Source of the DNA: Leminorella richardii
Lineage (GTDB): Bacteria; Pseudomonadota; Gammaproteobacteria; Enterobacterales; Enterobacteriaceae
Assembly (NCBI RefSeq): GCF_900478135.1
Contig: NZ_LS483470.1
Span: forward strand, 489,501 to 553,500
DNA: 64,000 nt
Direction of reading: 5' to 3'
The notes under the pieces were generated by a model that saw nothing but the letters and a program-made list of their open reading frames with translations, searched no databases and was not told the DNA's origin. The position numbers were made by a program, and so were the translations under genes. Position 1 is the stretch's first letter; each line of letters begins with the position of its first letter. Below are positions 26,221 through 35,018 of this stretch, piece by piece.

Positions 26221-27096
26221 TCAGGACTCAGTGAGAAAATCATAAAATTGCTTACTGATATCCGAAAGGGCCTTCCCGCTTTTGCGGATGACATAAATAT
26301 CGCGACTTAACGTTTCTTCCGCGATGGGTTTGACCATAATATCTGGGTGCTGAAACATATATAGCGTCAACTCAGGTAAAAACGTAATGCCAGAGTTTGA
26401 GAGCAAAAGCCCGAATAGAGTACTCAGTTGCTCAATATCGATATAGTTAATGTTTTTATTATTAGTTATATCAACATGTAGTGATTGGTAAATACTGGTC
26501 GTTGAAGCAAATCGAATAACAGTTGAGTGACTGATATCTTTTAGATGAATAGTGTCTCTTTTTGCTAAAGGATGGTGGCGATTAAAAACCAAATAATATC
26601 TTTCACTGTGTATTTTGTAGCTTTCGACACCGCTGTCTTGGGGTAAATATCCCACCATTCCTAGTTCAGTCGTTTCATTAACAACCGAAGACAGGCAGTA
26701 GTCTGACTGTAAATCCTTAATATCAAAAGCAGCTTTAGGTTGAATAAGGCGAAAGCGCTGAATGTATGAAGGCAGTAGCTTTACCGCAATGGAAGGTAAA
26801 ACCGCGATAGAGATTTTAAACTGCTCCTGATTAATATGGTCGTGCCAGCGAGATAGCCCGAGATTAAATTCATTAATGATGCCGAGTGCGATATTTTGAA
26901 AAACCTCGCCATCAGGCGTGAGTTCAACGGTCTTTGGCTTTCGGTCGAACAGCCGAGCTCCCGCCTCTTTCTCTATCGTGTAGATGAGGTTGCTAAAGGC
27001 TGGCTGAGAAAGAAAAACGGATTCTGCCGCTCGAGTAAAATTGCGGTGTTTGCACAATGCCAGAAAGGCGCGAAATTGCTTAATCGACAGATTCAT
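26221..27096 (-). CDS. LysR family transcriptional regulator
   Basis: A 291-residue LysR regulator: winged helix at residues 1-60 (LSIKQFRAFLALCKHRNFTRAAESVFLSQPAFSNLIYTIEKEAGARLFDR), then a substrate-binding domain. ATG at 27096 follows AGGAG by 10 bases; the longer frame to 27123 adds nine residues without family support. It is divergent from the CitMHS-AtuA-CoA-transferase-thiolase operon across 231 bases, the classic layout for a LysR activator of a neighbouring catabolic operon. Its effector would then be the operon's substrate or a CoA-pathway intermediate (inference). Confidence 0.9.
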   Translation of the reverse strand: MNLSIKQFRAFLALCKHRNFTRAAESVFLSQPAFSNLIYTIEKEAGARLFDRKPKTVELTPDGEVFQNIALGIINEFNLGLSRWHDHINQEQFKISIAVLPSIAVKLLPSYIQRFRLIQPKAAFDIKDLQSDYCLSSVVNETTELGMVGYLPQDSGVESYKIHSERYYLVFNRHHPLAKRDTIHLKDISHSTVIRFASTTSIYQSLHVDITNNKNINYIDIEQLSTLFGLLLSNSGITFLPELTLYMFQHPDIMVKPIAEETLSRDIYVIRKSGKALSDISKQFYDFLTES

Positions 27097-27327
27097 AGCT
27101 ACCGTTCTCCTAAAGGGGAACACTGTATAAGCTATTTGTTTTTTTTATAGTGTGATAGGACACGCATTCTATTTAATTACTCATTCATCTTTTAAATAGT
27201 GTCATCTGATTAATGAATTTCCCTGTTTTTTTCACGCCGCTAGTATGGAATCGAAAATAAAAAAATTCTCTTGAAAACTATTTCTAATTTCGTTTCCTAT
27301 AACGTTCAAGAACAGGAAATCTTACCT
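27097..27327. promoter_or_regulatory. Divergent LysR/CitMHS control region
   Basis: The 231 bases are AT-rich, and LysR-type binding sites (T-N11-A dyads) are expected here. The best dyad I see is ATTCAT at 27183-27188 against ATGAAT at 27213-27218, spaced 24 bases apart, which is longer than usual. The interrupted repeat GTGTGATAGGACAC at 27151-27164 is another candidate. None is strong enough to call an operator. Confidence 0.35.
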
Positions 27328-28641
27328 ATGATAGCTCTATTTGGACTTCTCACCATCATCGTCGTTTTGGCGGCGATTATGACAAAAAAAATGTCGCCAA
27401 TGGCGGCGCTGATTTCAATACCCGTCATTATGGCGCTTCTGGCCGGTTTTGACGTTGCTTCCGTAAACAAGTTTGCGGTTAGCGGCGTGAAAAACATTGC
27501 ACCGGTTATCGGCATGTTTGTTTTCGCCATTCTGTTCTTTGGCATTTTGACCGATGCGGGCATGCTGGATCCCATCATCGACAAAGTTCTGAAGGTCGTT
27601 GGCAACAAGCCGTCGCGCATCGTGTTGGGCTCTGCCGTGCTGGCCTCTATTGTGCATCTTGACGGTTCCGGCGCAGTCACTTTTCTAGTGGTTGTTCCAG
27701 CCATGCTGCCGCTGTATAAGCGCCTGAAGATGGATCCGCGCGTGCTGGCCTGTTCTGTCGCCATGGCCGCCGGCGTCTGTAACATGCTGCCGTGGGGTGG
27801 GCCAACGCTTCGAGCCGCGTCATCCCTGAACGTTCCCGTTATGGATCTGTTCCTGCCAGTGCTGCCGGTTATGTTGACCGGGCTGGCCTTTGTGTACATC
27901 TGCAGTTGGTTACTGGGTAAACGCGAAGAAAAGCGTCTGGGCTACAGCACTGGCTCATTGTCGGTGTCTGGTGCAGACCATCATCGTACTGAACTGACAG
28001 AAGAGGAGCTGGCTATTCGCCGCCCCAAGCTGTTTTTAGTCAACATTGGGCTGGTTGTTATCGTTATTGGTACCATGATTAGCGGTAAAGTAGCGCCTAT
28101 AGTCTGCTTTATGCTGGGTACGGTGCTGGCGCTGCTGATTAACTACCGCAAACCTGAACAGCAGAAAGCCCGTATTGACGCTCACGCCAAATCGGCGCTG
28201 ATGATGGCGGGTATCCTGTTTGCTGCGGGTATTTTCACTGGCATCATGAAAGATTCCGGCATGCTTAAGGAAATGGCGTCCTATATGGCTGCGCATATTC
28301 CGGCGGAATCAGCATCACACTTCCCTTTCATTATCGGCTTAATCGCGATGCCGTTAAGCATGATTTTTGACCCAGACTCCTTCTACTTCGGCGTTCTACC
28401 TGTAATGGCAACCGCTGGTCAGCACTTGGGGGTTCCGGCTATGGAGATGGGGCAGGCAGCCATCCTTGGTCAAATGACGACAGGCTTCCCTGTAAGCCCA
28501 CTGACGCCAGCGACGTTCCTGCTAGTTGGCCTAGCCGGTATAGATTTGGGCGAGCATCAAAAGTTTACCTTCTTCTTCCTGTGGGCCGCTTCCATTGTGA
28601 TGACCATTGCGGCGGTGCTGTTTGGCATATTCCCGATTTAA
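27328..28641 (+). CDS. CitMHS family organic-acid transporter
   Basis: A 437-residue protein with 11-12 hydrophobic segments that matches the CitMHS family of metal-citrate or proton-linked carboxylate carriers: MFVFAILFFGILTDAGMLDPIIDKVLKVVG, HLDGSGAVTFLVVVPAMLPLYKRL, AGVCNMLPWGGPTLRAA and PLSMIFDPDSFYFGVLPV. ATG at 27328 with AGGAAA upstream is preferred to the TTG at 27271, which lacks a ribosome-binding site. It is first in the operon, so the operon probably imports the compound it degrades. Citrate itself is unlikely given the enzymes that follow; a hydroxy- or oxo-carboxylate is more plausible (inference). Confidence 0.87.
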   Translation: MIALFGLLTIIVVLAAIMTKKMSPMAALISIPVIMALLAGFDVASVNKFAVSGVKNIAPVIGMFVFAILFFGILTDAGMLDPIIDKVLKVVGNKPSRIVLGSAVLASIVHLDGSGAVTFLVVVPAMLPLYKRLKMDPRVLACSVAMAAGVCNMLPWGGPTLRAASSLNVPVMDLFLPVLPVMLTGLAFVYICSWLLGKREEKRLGYSTGSLSVSGADHHRTELTEEELAIRRPKLFLVNIGLVVIVIGTMISGKVAPIVCFMLGTVLALLINYRKPEQQKARIDAHAKSALMMAGILFAAGIFTGIMKDSGMLKEMASYMAAHIPAESASHFPFIIGLIAMPLSMIFDPDSFYFGVLPVMATAGQHLGVPAMEMGQAAILGQMTTGFPVSPLTPATFLLVGLAGIDLGEHQKFTFFFLWAASIVMTIAAVLFGIFPI

Positions 28642-28670
28642 TTTCTACGTAGATAGATGAGTTAAGAGTA

Positions 28671-30014
28671 ATGACTATGAAAAAATTAAGAATTGGCGGT
28701 GGTGCTGGCTATGCCGGTGACCGTATTGAGCCGGCAGTAGAGCTGGCTGAAAAGGGCGACATCCAGTATCTGGTGTTTGAGTGTTTGGCTGAGCGCACTA
28801 TCGCTATTGGGCAAAAGCAGAAGGCGGCGGATCCTACAAAAGGCTTTAACGAGCTGTTGGCGGATCGAATGAAGGCCGTACTGCCGGTCTGCATCGAGAA
28901 AGGCATCAAGATTATTACCAATATGGGATCCGCTAACCCGCAGTATGCCGGCAAGCTGGTCGCTGACATCGCTCGCTCAATGGGCGTGAAAAAGCTGAAA
29001 ATTGCTGTCGTCAGCGGCGATGACGTCCTGAGCGTAGCCACTAAGGCCAACGTTAAGCTGGATGAAATTGGCCAGCCCATTGCGGAATGCGGTAAGCAGA
29101 TTATTTCCGCTAACGCCTATCTGGGGGCAGAGGCAATGGTTGAGGCATTAAAGAACGGCGCCGACGTGGTGATAGCCGGGCGCGTCTCGGATCCTTCTCT
29201 GTTCCTAGCACCTATGATGTATGAGTTTGGCTGGAAGGCTAACGACTGGGAGCAACTGGGCAAAGGCACCCTGATCGGGCACCTGCTGGAGTGCGGCGGC
29301 CAGATCACCGGCGGTTACTACGCTGACCCAGGCTATAAAGATGTTCCTAATCTGGCGCGGTTGGGATTCCCCATCGCCGAAATCGATGAGAACGGCGACG
29401 CAGTGATTACTAAAGTGGCTGGCTCCGGCGGTTGCGTAACGGTAGATACCTGCAAAGAGCAAATGCTCTATGAAATTCACAAGCCGGATCGCTACCTGAC
29501 GCCTGACGTCGTGGCCGATTTTTCTCACGTGACCTTCACTCAGGTTGGTGCAGATCGCGTTGAAGTTAAGGGCGGTACCGGCTCTGAGCGCACAGGCACG
29601 CTGAAGGTTTCCGTTGGCTATCAGGACGGTTTTATTGGCGAAGGCGAAATTTCTTACGCCGGCCCGGGTGCCGTAGAGCGCGGTCAGCTGGCGCTGGATA
29701 TTGTGAAAGAGCGGTTTGCCCTGTGCGGTTTCGCACCAGAAGAAACTCGTTATGACCTGATTGGCGTTAACTCCCTGCACGCCGACGCTTTGTCACAGGG
29801 CTGTCAGCCGTATGAAGTTCGCGCTCGCGTAGCGGCTCGCTGCCAAACCCGCAGTGAAGCGGCCAAAGTGGGTAACGAAGTCGAAACTCTGTATACCAAC
29901 GGCCCTGCCGGCGGCGGCGGTGCGACCAAGTCGGTTAAAGAAATTCTGGCGATGGATTCAACGTTGATTTCTCGCGAACTGGTCACTGCAACCGTCGAAT
30001 TTTTGGAGATTTAG
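28671..30014 (+). CDS. AtuA family protein (DUF1446), large subunit
   Basis: The 447-residue protein matches the AtuA/DUF1446 family: LRIGGGAGYAGDRIEPAVELAEKG at the start, NMGSANPQYAGKLVADIAR, VVIAGRVSDPSLFLAPMMYEFGW, LLECGGQITGGYYADPG and YTNGPAGGGG near the end. AtuA was named from the acyclic-terpene-utilisation cluster of Pseudomonas; its reaction remains undefined, though it co-occurs with CoA metabolism genes. In many relatives the domain is fused to a C-terminal ferredoxin-fold domain, which here is the separate next gene 2 bases away. ATG at 28671 or the internal ATG at 28677 may be used. Confidence 0.87.
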   Translation: MTMKKLRIGGGAGYAGDRIEPAVELAEKGDIQYLVFECLAERTIAIGQKQKAADPTKGFNELLADRMKAVLPVCIEKGIKIITNMGSANPQYAGKLVADIARSMGVKKLKIAVVSGDDVLSVATKANVKLDEIGQPIAECGKQIISANAYLGAEAMVEALKNGADVVIAGRVSDPSLFLAPMMYEFGWKANDWEQLGKGTLIGHLLECGGQITGGYYADPGYKDVPNLARLGFPIAEIDENGDAVITKVAGSGGCVTVDTCKEQMLYEIHKPDRYLTPDVVADFSHVTFTQVGADRVEVKGGTGSERTGTLKVSVGYQDGFIGEGEISYAGPGAVERGQLALDIVKERFALCGFAPEETRYDLIGVNSLHADALSQGCQPYEVRARVAARCQTRSEAAKVGNEVETLYTNGPAGGGGATKSVKEILAMDSTLISRELVTATVEFLEI

Positions 30015-30016
30015 TC

Positions 30017-30316
30017 ATGAAACTGCGCGAAATTGCACACTCACGCACTGGAGACAAAGGCAATACGTCAAACATTTCCGTCATTGCCTATTCCATGGAC
30101 GACTACGAAAAGCTGAAGAGCGCCGTCACGGCAGAGAAGGTGAAAGCCTATTTTTCTGACATCGTGAAGGGCGAAGTTGTCCGATACGAGCTGCCGGCTA
30201 TCGGCGCGCTGAACTTTGTCATGTACGGTGCTTTGGGCGGCGGCGTCACGCGTTCGCTGGCGCTGGATATGCACGGTAAAGGGCTAAGCTCTGCCATGAT
30301 GAACATGGATATCTAA
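30017..30316 (+). CDS. AtuA-like ferredoxin-fold domain protein, small subunit
   Basis: The 99-residue protein matches the C-terminal domain of long AtuA proteins: LREIAHSRTGDKGNTSNISVIAYS and the later YGALGGGVTRSLALDMHGKGLS. It has no cysteines and so holds no iron-sulfur cluster despite the fold name. Translation is coupled to the previous gene (2-base gap). The two proteins probably form one complex that replaces the fused enzyme (inference). A GC-rich hairpin follows before the CoA-transferase genes. Confidence 0.85.
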   Translation: MKLREIAHSRTGDKGNTSNISVIAYSMDDYEKLKSAVTAEKVKAYFSDIVKGEVVRYELPAIGALNFVMYGALGGGVTRSLALDMHGKGLSSAMMNMDI

Positions 30317-30323
30317 AGCCTAC

Positions 30324-30347
30324 AGGGCCGAGCGCTCGCTCGGCCCT
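30324..30347 (+). terminator. Strong hairpin without T-run after the AtuA pair
   Basis: A 10-base perfect stem, AGGGCCGAGC (30324-30333) and GCTCGGCCCT (30338-30347), with loop GCTC. Only short T-pairs follow, so it may lower read-through or protect the upstream mRNA rather than fully terminate; 89 bases separate it from the next gene. Confidence 0.6.
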
Positions 30348-30436
30348 TCATTAACACATAACGCTAATTAACGTCGACTGCGGCGCACGCCTCCGTAGTG
30401 GGGATGCTTTTGTCTCAGTTCGGCCGGAGAAGGGCA

Positions 30437-31093
30437 ATGAAGGATAAACAAATCAGTCTTGAGGCTTTCCGCGCCAGTCTGCGCGACGGGATGACCATCA
30501 TGTTCGGCGGATTTATGGCTGTGGGTACTCCAGCAGCGCTGGTTGCCGAAATTTTAGCCTCGGGCGTAAAGGATCTGACGCTTATTGGTAACGACACTGG
30601 CTTCGTCGATACCGGCGTTGGGCCGCTGGTTGCCAGCGGGCAGGTAAAGAAAGTGATCGCTTCCCACATTGGCACAAACCCAGAAACCGGTCGCCGCATG
30701 ATTGCCGGCGAAATGGACGTTGAGCTGGTTCCTCAAGGCACGCTGGTAGAGCGCATCCGCTGCGGCGGTGCTGGTCTGGGTGGCTTTTTGACGACCACTG
30801 GCGTGGGCACCGTTGTTGAAGAGGGCAAGCAAAAGATAATCCAAAACGGCGTGGAGTATCTGCTTGAGCTGCCGCTGCGTGCAGACTTGGCTATTTTGCA
30901 GGCGGCCAAGGCTGACCGAAACGGTAATCTGGTTTACTCCCTGACGGCGCGCAATTTTAACCCCATCATCGCGCTGGCAGCGGACCGAGTCATCGCCCAG
31001 TGCGATGAAATTGTTAACGTGGGTGAAATCGCTCCAGATGCCGTAATGACACCGGGTGCGCTGGTAGATCAACTCTATTTGGGAGAAGCGTAA
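30437..31093 (+). CDS. atoD: 3-oxoacid CoA-transferase, subunit A
   Basis: A 218-residue alpha subunit of class I CoA-transferase: MFGGFMAVGTPAALVAEILASGVKDLTLIGNDTG and ASHIGTNPETGRRM, GGAGLGGFLTTTGVGT. ATG at 30437 with GGAGAAGGG upstream is the true start; the frame is open 13 codons further left. With subunit B it would move CoA between acetyl-CoA and an acid such as acetoacetate or a related 3-oxoacid. The stop and the subunit B start overlap (TAATG), so the two are made in equal amounts. Gene symbol follows the closest E. coli counterpart; substrate is not proven. Confidence 0.9.
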   Translation: MKDKQISLEAFRASLRDGMTIMFGGFMAVGTPAALVAEILASGVKDLTLIGNDTGFVDTGVGPLVASGQVKKVIASHIGTNPETGRRMIAGEMDVELVPQGTLVERIRCGGAGLGGFLTTTGVGTVVEEGKQKIIQNGVEYLLELPLRADLAILQAAKADRNGNLVYSLTARNFNPIIALAADRVIAQCDEIVNVGEIAPDAVMTPGALVDQLYLGEA

Positions 31094-31740
31094 TGAACGC
31101 CAAAGAAATGATTGCTCGCCGCGTAGCGAAAGAGCTAAAGGACGGCGACGTCGTTAACCTGGGGATTGGTCTGCCTACTCAGGTAGCAAACTACCTGCCT
31201 AACGATATTCACGTCACGCTACAGTCGGAAAACGGCTTTTTAGGTCTGGGGCCAGTCACTCAACCGGATACTAATTTGGTTAACGCCGGCGGTCAGCCGT
31301 GCGGTTTGGTTCCCGGAGCTGCGATGTTTGACAGCGCTTTCTCCTTCGCCCTGATCCGCGGCGGTCATGTAGACGTTTGCGTACTGGGTGGATTACAGGT
31401 CGACGAAGAGGCCAATCTCGCGAACTGGATGGTGCCGGGGAAAATGGTACCCGGCATGGGCGGCGCAATGGATCTGGTTGCAGGCGCCAAGAAAGTCATT
31501 ATCGCGATGGAACACTGCGCCAAAGACGGTGGCGCCAAGCTGCTGCACCGCTGTAATTTCCCGCTGACGGCGAAGGGTAAAGTCAGCATGGTGGTAACGG
31601 AATACGCGGTTTTTAGCTTTATTGACGGGCAAATGACGCTGACTGAACTTAGTCAGGACATCACCCTTGATAAGCTGCGGGAAATGACCGAAGCCAACTT
31701 TACCGTTGCTGACGACCTGCGCCCTCTAAGCGTTGAGTAA
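31093..31740 (+). CDS. atoA: 3-oxoacid CoA-transferase, subunit B
   Basis: A 215-residue beta subunit: GDVVNLGIGLPTQVANYLP, then the catalytic glutamate in LQSENGFLGLGP (Glu of SENG, about residue 46), GGHVDVCVLGGLQVD and MDLVAGAKKVIIAMEHCAKDG. The glutamate forms the covalent CoA-thioester intermediate in this enzyme class. It overlaps subunit A by one base and is followed 11 bases later by the thiolase gene. The order D-A-(E)-B is like E. coli ato but atoE is replaced by the CitMHS carrier upstream. Confidence 0.91.
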   Translation: MNAKEMIARRVAKELKDGDVVNLGIGLPTQVANYLPNDIHVTLQSENGFLGLGPVTQPDTNLVNAGGQPCGLVPGAAMFDSAFSFALIRGGHVDVCVLGGLQVDEEANLANWMVPGKMVPGMGGAMDLVAGAKKVIIAMEHCAKDGGAKLLHRCNFPLTAKGKVSMVVTEYAVFSFIDGQMTLTELSQDITLDKLREMTEANFTVADDLRPLSVE

Positions 31741-31751
31741 GGAGAGAAAAG

Positions 31752-32930
31752 ATGACTCACTCTGTTGTTATTGTTGCAGCCAAGAGAACGGCGATCGGCA
31801 AATTTGGCGGCGCGCTGGCTGGCGTCCCCGCTGTTGATTTGGGTGCGAAGGTGATTGCCGAATGTATGAAAAACCTGCCCGACGATCTGAACGTCGATGA
31901 GGTTATTCTGGGGAACGTATTGCAGTCCGGTCTTGGTCAGAACCCGGCCCGTCAGGCGGCCGTAAAGGCAGGATTGTCTATTGAGACCTCAGCGTTTTCC
32001 GTTAATAAAGTTTGTGGCTCTGGTTTGAAAACTGTCGCCCTTGGCGCTCAGGCTATTTTGTCCGGCTGTGCCTCGGTGGTGGTCAGCGGCGGTATGGAAA
32101 ATATGAGCGCGGCGCCTTATCTGCTGGACAAGGCTCGCCAAGGCTATCGGATGGGCAACGGCACGCTGGTTGACTCTATGATTAAAGACGGCCTGTGGTG
32201 CGCGTTCAACGACTATCATATGGGCATTACGGCAGAAAACGTGGCTCAGCGCTACGGGTTAAGCCGTGAAGAGCAGGATGCGGTGGCGCTGGCTTCCCAG
32301 CAAAAGGCGATTGCAGCGATTGAAGCCGGTCGCTTTGTTGATGAAATCGTGCCAATTGAACTCAAGAGCCGCAAGGGTACGACGCTGTTTAGTCAGGATG
32401 AATACCCGCGCGGTGATACCACCATGGAAACGCTAGCCAGCCTGCGCCCTGCGTTTAAGCCGGACGGTACCGTCACGGCAGGCAACGCGTCCGGTATTAA
32501 CGACGCCGCGGCTATTTTAATGCTGATGCGTGAAGACGAAGCCACTGCACGCGGGCTGAAGCCTTTAGCCCGCATTCGCGGCTGGGCATCGGCGGGCGTT
32601 GAGCCTGACGTCATGGGTATTGGGCCGGTTCCTGCATCGCGTAAGGCGATGAAAATGGCCGGTGTCAGCCTGAACGATATCGATCTGATTGAGGCCAATG
32701 AGGCGTTTGCCGCTCAGTTCTTGGCGGTAGGGCGCGATTTAGGTTTTGATCCGCAGAAGGTTAACGTCAACGGTGGTGCTATCGCGCTTGGGCATCCTAT
32801 CGGCGCCAGCGGCGCCAGGATCCTGGTAACGCTGGTTCACGCTCTGAAAGGCTATGACAAAACGATGGGGCTGGCGACGCTGTGCATTGGCGGCGGTCAG
32901 GGCATCGCGATGGTGGTAGAGCGGGTATAG
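31752..32930 (+). CDS. atoB: Acetyl-CoA acetyltransferase (thiolase)
   Basis: A 392-residue thiolase of normal length. The acylated cysteine is Cys88 in VNKVCGSGLK, the histidine lies in GGAIALGHPIGASGAR, and the second cysteine Cys378 is in LCIGGGQG; NEAFAAQ is also present. It would split acetoacetyl-CoA (or a 3-oxoacyl-CoA homologue) to acetyl-CoA units, completing the pathway started by the CoA-transferase. It is the last gene of the operon; a perfect 10-base hairpin (32949-32974) follows. Confidence 0.93.
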   Translation: MTHSVVIVAAKRTAIGKFGGALAGVPAVDLGAKVIAECMKNLPDDLNVDEVILGNVLQSGLGQNPARQAAVKAGLSIETSAFSVNKVCGSGLKTVALGAQAILSGCASVVVSGGMENMSAAPYLLDKARQGYRMGNGTLVDSMIKDGLWCAFNDYHMGITAENVAQRYGLSREEQDAVALASQQKAIAAIEAGRFVDEIVPIELKSRKGTTLFSQDEYPRGDTTMETLASLRPAFKPDGTVTAGNASGINDAAAILMLMREDEATARGLKPLARIRGWASAGVEPDVMGIGPVPASRKAMKMAGVSLNDIDLIEANEAFAAQFLAVGRDLGFDPQKVNVNGGAIALGHPIGASGARILVTLVHALKGYDKTMGLATLCIGGGQGIAMVVERV

Positions 32931-32948
32931 TTTTCCTCTGAGAATGAT

Positions 32949-32974
32949 GACTTCGGCGGTTTTGCGCCGAAGTC
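32949..32974. terminator. Hairpin between atoB and yggC
   Basis: Stem GACTTCGGCG (32949-32958) and CGCCGAAGTC (32965-32974) with loop GTTTTG. There is no clear T-run on either side, and the right arm overlaps the yggC stop codon at 32973-32975. It may serve both converging transcripts. Confidence 0.55.
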
Positions 32975-33719
32975 AGAGTTCAACGGCGACGGGCTTTTCA
33001 TCGAGAAGCCCGTCGATTAGCCGATAAGAGCCATCTTTCAGCATTTCCAGCGTCAGGTCAGCTTTACGGCTATGAGTGAGTGCTCGCATAACGTTCGGCC
33101 CATCGGACTGTTCAAAAAAGCGCTCCGCGTCTTCTCGGCTAGTGCCTCCCTTCATCTTGCGGGCGATCAGCCTCTCTTTTAAACGATCGATGTAGCTACC
33201 GATAAAAATGCTGTAGTCGCAGCGGCGGATCAACTCCTGCCAGCCCGGCTCTTTCAACAATAGCCAGTTGCCTTCGACGACCGCGATCGGCGAGGTGACT
33301 TCGATGGCATTTTGCTGTGGATCGTGCAGGTTGCGGTCATAGCTGGGCCAGCGTGACTCCGACGACTTCAATTCTGCCAGATGGTCTTGCAGCAGCCCAA
33401 GATTAAAGGTGTCCGGCGCGCCCTTGCGGCCGCGCAGACCCTGCTCATCCAGATAGCTGTTGAAGTGGTGGAAGCCGTCCATCGGTAGCCCTTGAAGATC
33501 CTGAACATCGGTTTCCTGACGGGACAGCATCTGCCAGAAGGCAGTCAACGTTGATTTTCCCACCCCAGGCGGTGCGGCCAAGAATACGACCAGCCGACGC
33601 TTTTTTTCCCGCTGTAGGCGAGTCAGTGTGCGCAGCAGAGGCAGATGAAGGTCGCGGACGTCTTTGTCCGGAAAGGTGGCGATGTAGCTTAGGCCGTTAA
33701 CGTTAAGTTCCACATGCAT
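32973..33719 (-). CDS. yggC: Nucleoside/nucleotide kinase family protein
   Basis: A 248-residue P-loop protein with Walker A APPGVGKST (about residues 49-57) and the GLPMDGFHHFNSYL and VVEGNWLLL segments typical of the uridine kinase/phosphoribulokinase-like YggC group. Its substrate is unknown. ATG at 33719 follows GGGAG by 7 bases; the frame stays open to 33761. In E. coli yggC lies near fbaA with yggD and yggF; here it is alone and downstream of mltC, so the locus has been rearranged. Confidence 0.88.
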   Translation of the reverse strand: MHVELNVNGLSYIATFPDKDVRDLHLPLLRTLTRLQREKKRRLVVFLAAPPGVGKSTLTAFWQMLSRQETDVQDLQGLPMDGFHHFNSYLDEQGLRGRKGAPDTFNLGLLQDHLAELKSSESRWPSYDRNLHDPQQNAIEVTSPIAVVEGNWLLLKEPGWQELIRRCDYSIFIGSYIDRLKERLIARKMKGGTSREDAERFFEQSDGPNVMRALTHSRKADLTLEMLKDGSYRLIDGLLDEKPVAVEL

Positions 33720-33800
33720 CGACTTTCTCCCTGAAGGCGGCACAGGCGCTGAGCGCAGCAAAACTCACTCAGTGCCTGTGCATCCGGCTAAAGCCGTCGC

Positions 33801-34883
33801 CTATCGACGATAGCTTTTTTGCGCGGTATTTACCTTTTTCAGATAGTTGCGCGATTCTGCTGACGGGTGCTTGGTGGTCAGCGTTTCATACACAGTGCCC
33901 GGCTCCATGCCGTTAATGACGCTAGGAGCCCGATTTCTGTCGCTGGAGAACACGCGCAGCACGCTGCCAGCACCGCCGTTATAGGCGGTAATAACAGCAT
34001 AGCGGCGAGAGGTCGGATTGCTGATACCGCCCAGATAGCTGTTTTGCAAAATGGACAGATAGGCGGTACCGGCGTCAATATTGTTGGCCGGATCGAACAG
34101 GTAGCTGCGGCTAGGATGACCGGATTTACCCTGCATTTTAAAGACGTCTTTACCCGCAGTGTGCTGCATAACCTGCATCAGGCCAATGGCGTCAGAGCTG
34201 CTGACGGCATAAGGGTTAAAGCTGGATTCCGTCTGCATAATTGCCAGAATCAGCGACTCTTCCACGTTGTACTTGCGGGCTGCCTGACGTACCAATGGCA
34301 GATATTTGTGGGCACGCTTGTCGAGGTGGTTGGGCACTAGCGGAATGTTTACTGACCAGATGACTTTAAGTCCAGAATTTCGGCGCTGCAGCTTATTTTG
34401 GAGCAGGTAATCGGCAAAGTGATTAGCGCGCCACTCCCAGCGAATGGTGTTACCGTCTGAGTCCAGAACCTGGCCGTACAGGAACGGTTCTTTGCTCAGC
34501 TGGATATCGTTAACGTCCGAATACAGATCCGTCGTTTGCGGGTCTTCACCCATCAGCAACGTAGTGATAATGGCTTTGCGCAGGCTGGCCTGCGGATCTG
34601 CGCTGATAGTTTCCACAGTAATCACCCCAGCATCAAAGTTGATGTGGCTGCGGGTTTGGTACTGGTCGGTATATTTTACATAGTCTTTAGGGCCAGCGAT
34701 TAGCACTTCGCTGCGGCCCCAAATGTTTTCAACATTGTGGGCAAACTGCCCCATCAGGATATCAAAACCGTTGGTATCCTTAACGTAGCGATCGTCATCG
34801 ACAGGCTTCTTTGAGCCACCGCCGCATGAAAACAGCAGCGGCGTAATCAACAAGAGTGCACAGATTTTCTTTATATTTCGCAT
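33801..34883 (-). CDS. mltC: Membrane-bound lytic murein transglycosylase C
   Basis: A 360-residue lipoprotein: signal peptide with lipobox LLFSC (Cys20), an N-terminal DUF3393 domain, and a C-terminal lysozyme-like SLT domain starting at YNVEESLILAIMQTESSFNPYAVSSSDAIGLMQVM, whose Glu in QTESSF is the catalytic acid. It cleaves murein glycan strands to 1,6-anhydro products from the outer-membrane inner face. It is last in the mutY-yggX-mltC series on the minus strand, an arrangement kept from E. coli. Confidence 0.95.
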   Translation of the reverse strand: MRNIKKICALLLITPLLFSCGGGSKKPVDDDRYVKDTNGFDILMGQFAHNVENIWGRSEVLIAGPKDYVKYTDQYQTRSHINFDAGVITVETISADPQASLRKAIITTLLMGEDPQTTDLYSDVNDIQLSKEPFLYGQVLDSDGNTIRWEWRANHFADYLLQNKLQRRNSGLKVIWSVNIPLVPNHLDKRAHKYLPLVRQAARKYNVEESLILAIMQTESSFNPYAVSSSDAIGLMQVMQHTAGKDVFKMQGKSGHPSRSYLFDPANNIDAGTAYLSILQNSYLGGISNPTSRRYAVITAYNGGAGSVLRVFSSDRNRAPSVINGMEPGTVYETLTTKHPSAESRNYLKKVNTAQKSYRR

Positions 34884-35018
34884 GATTGACTGACGTTGTT
34901 GGTATGGTTAATGACTACACCCTCAATAGTTCAAACGGCAGGCTGGTTTTCAGCGAGAAGCCTGAGCCTCTCAGCATCTCTGATGCGCCTGCGGTTTGAA
35001 TCGAGCAGCTACAGGCGT

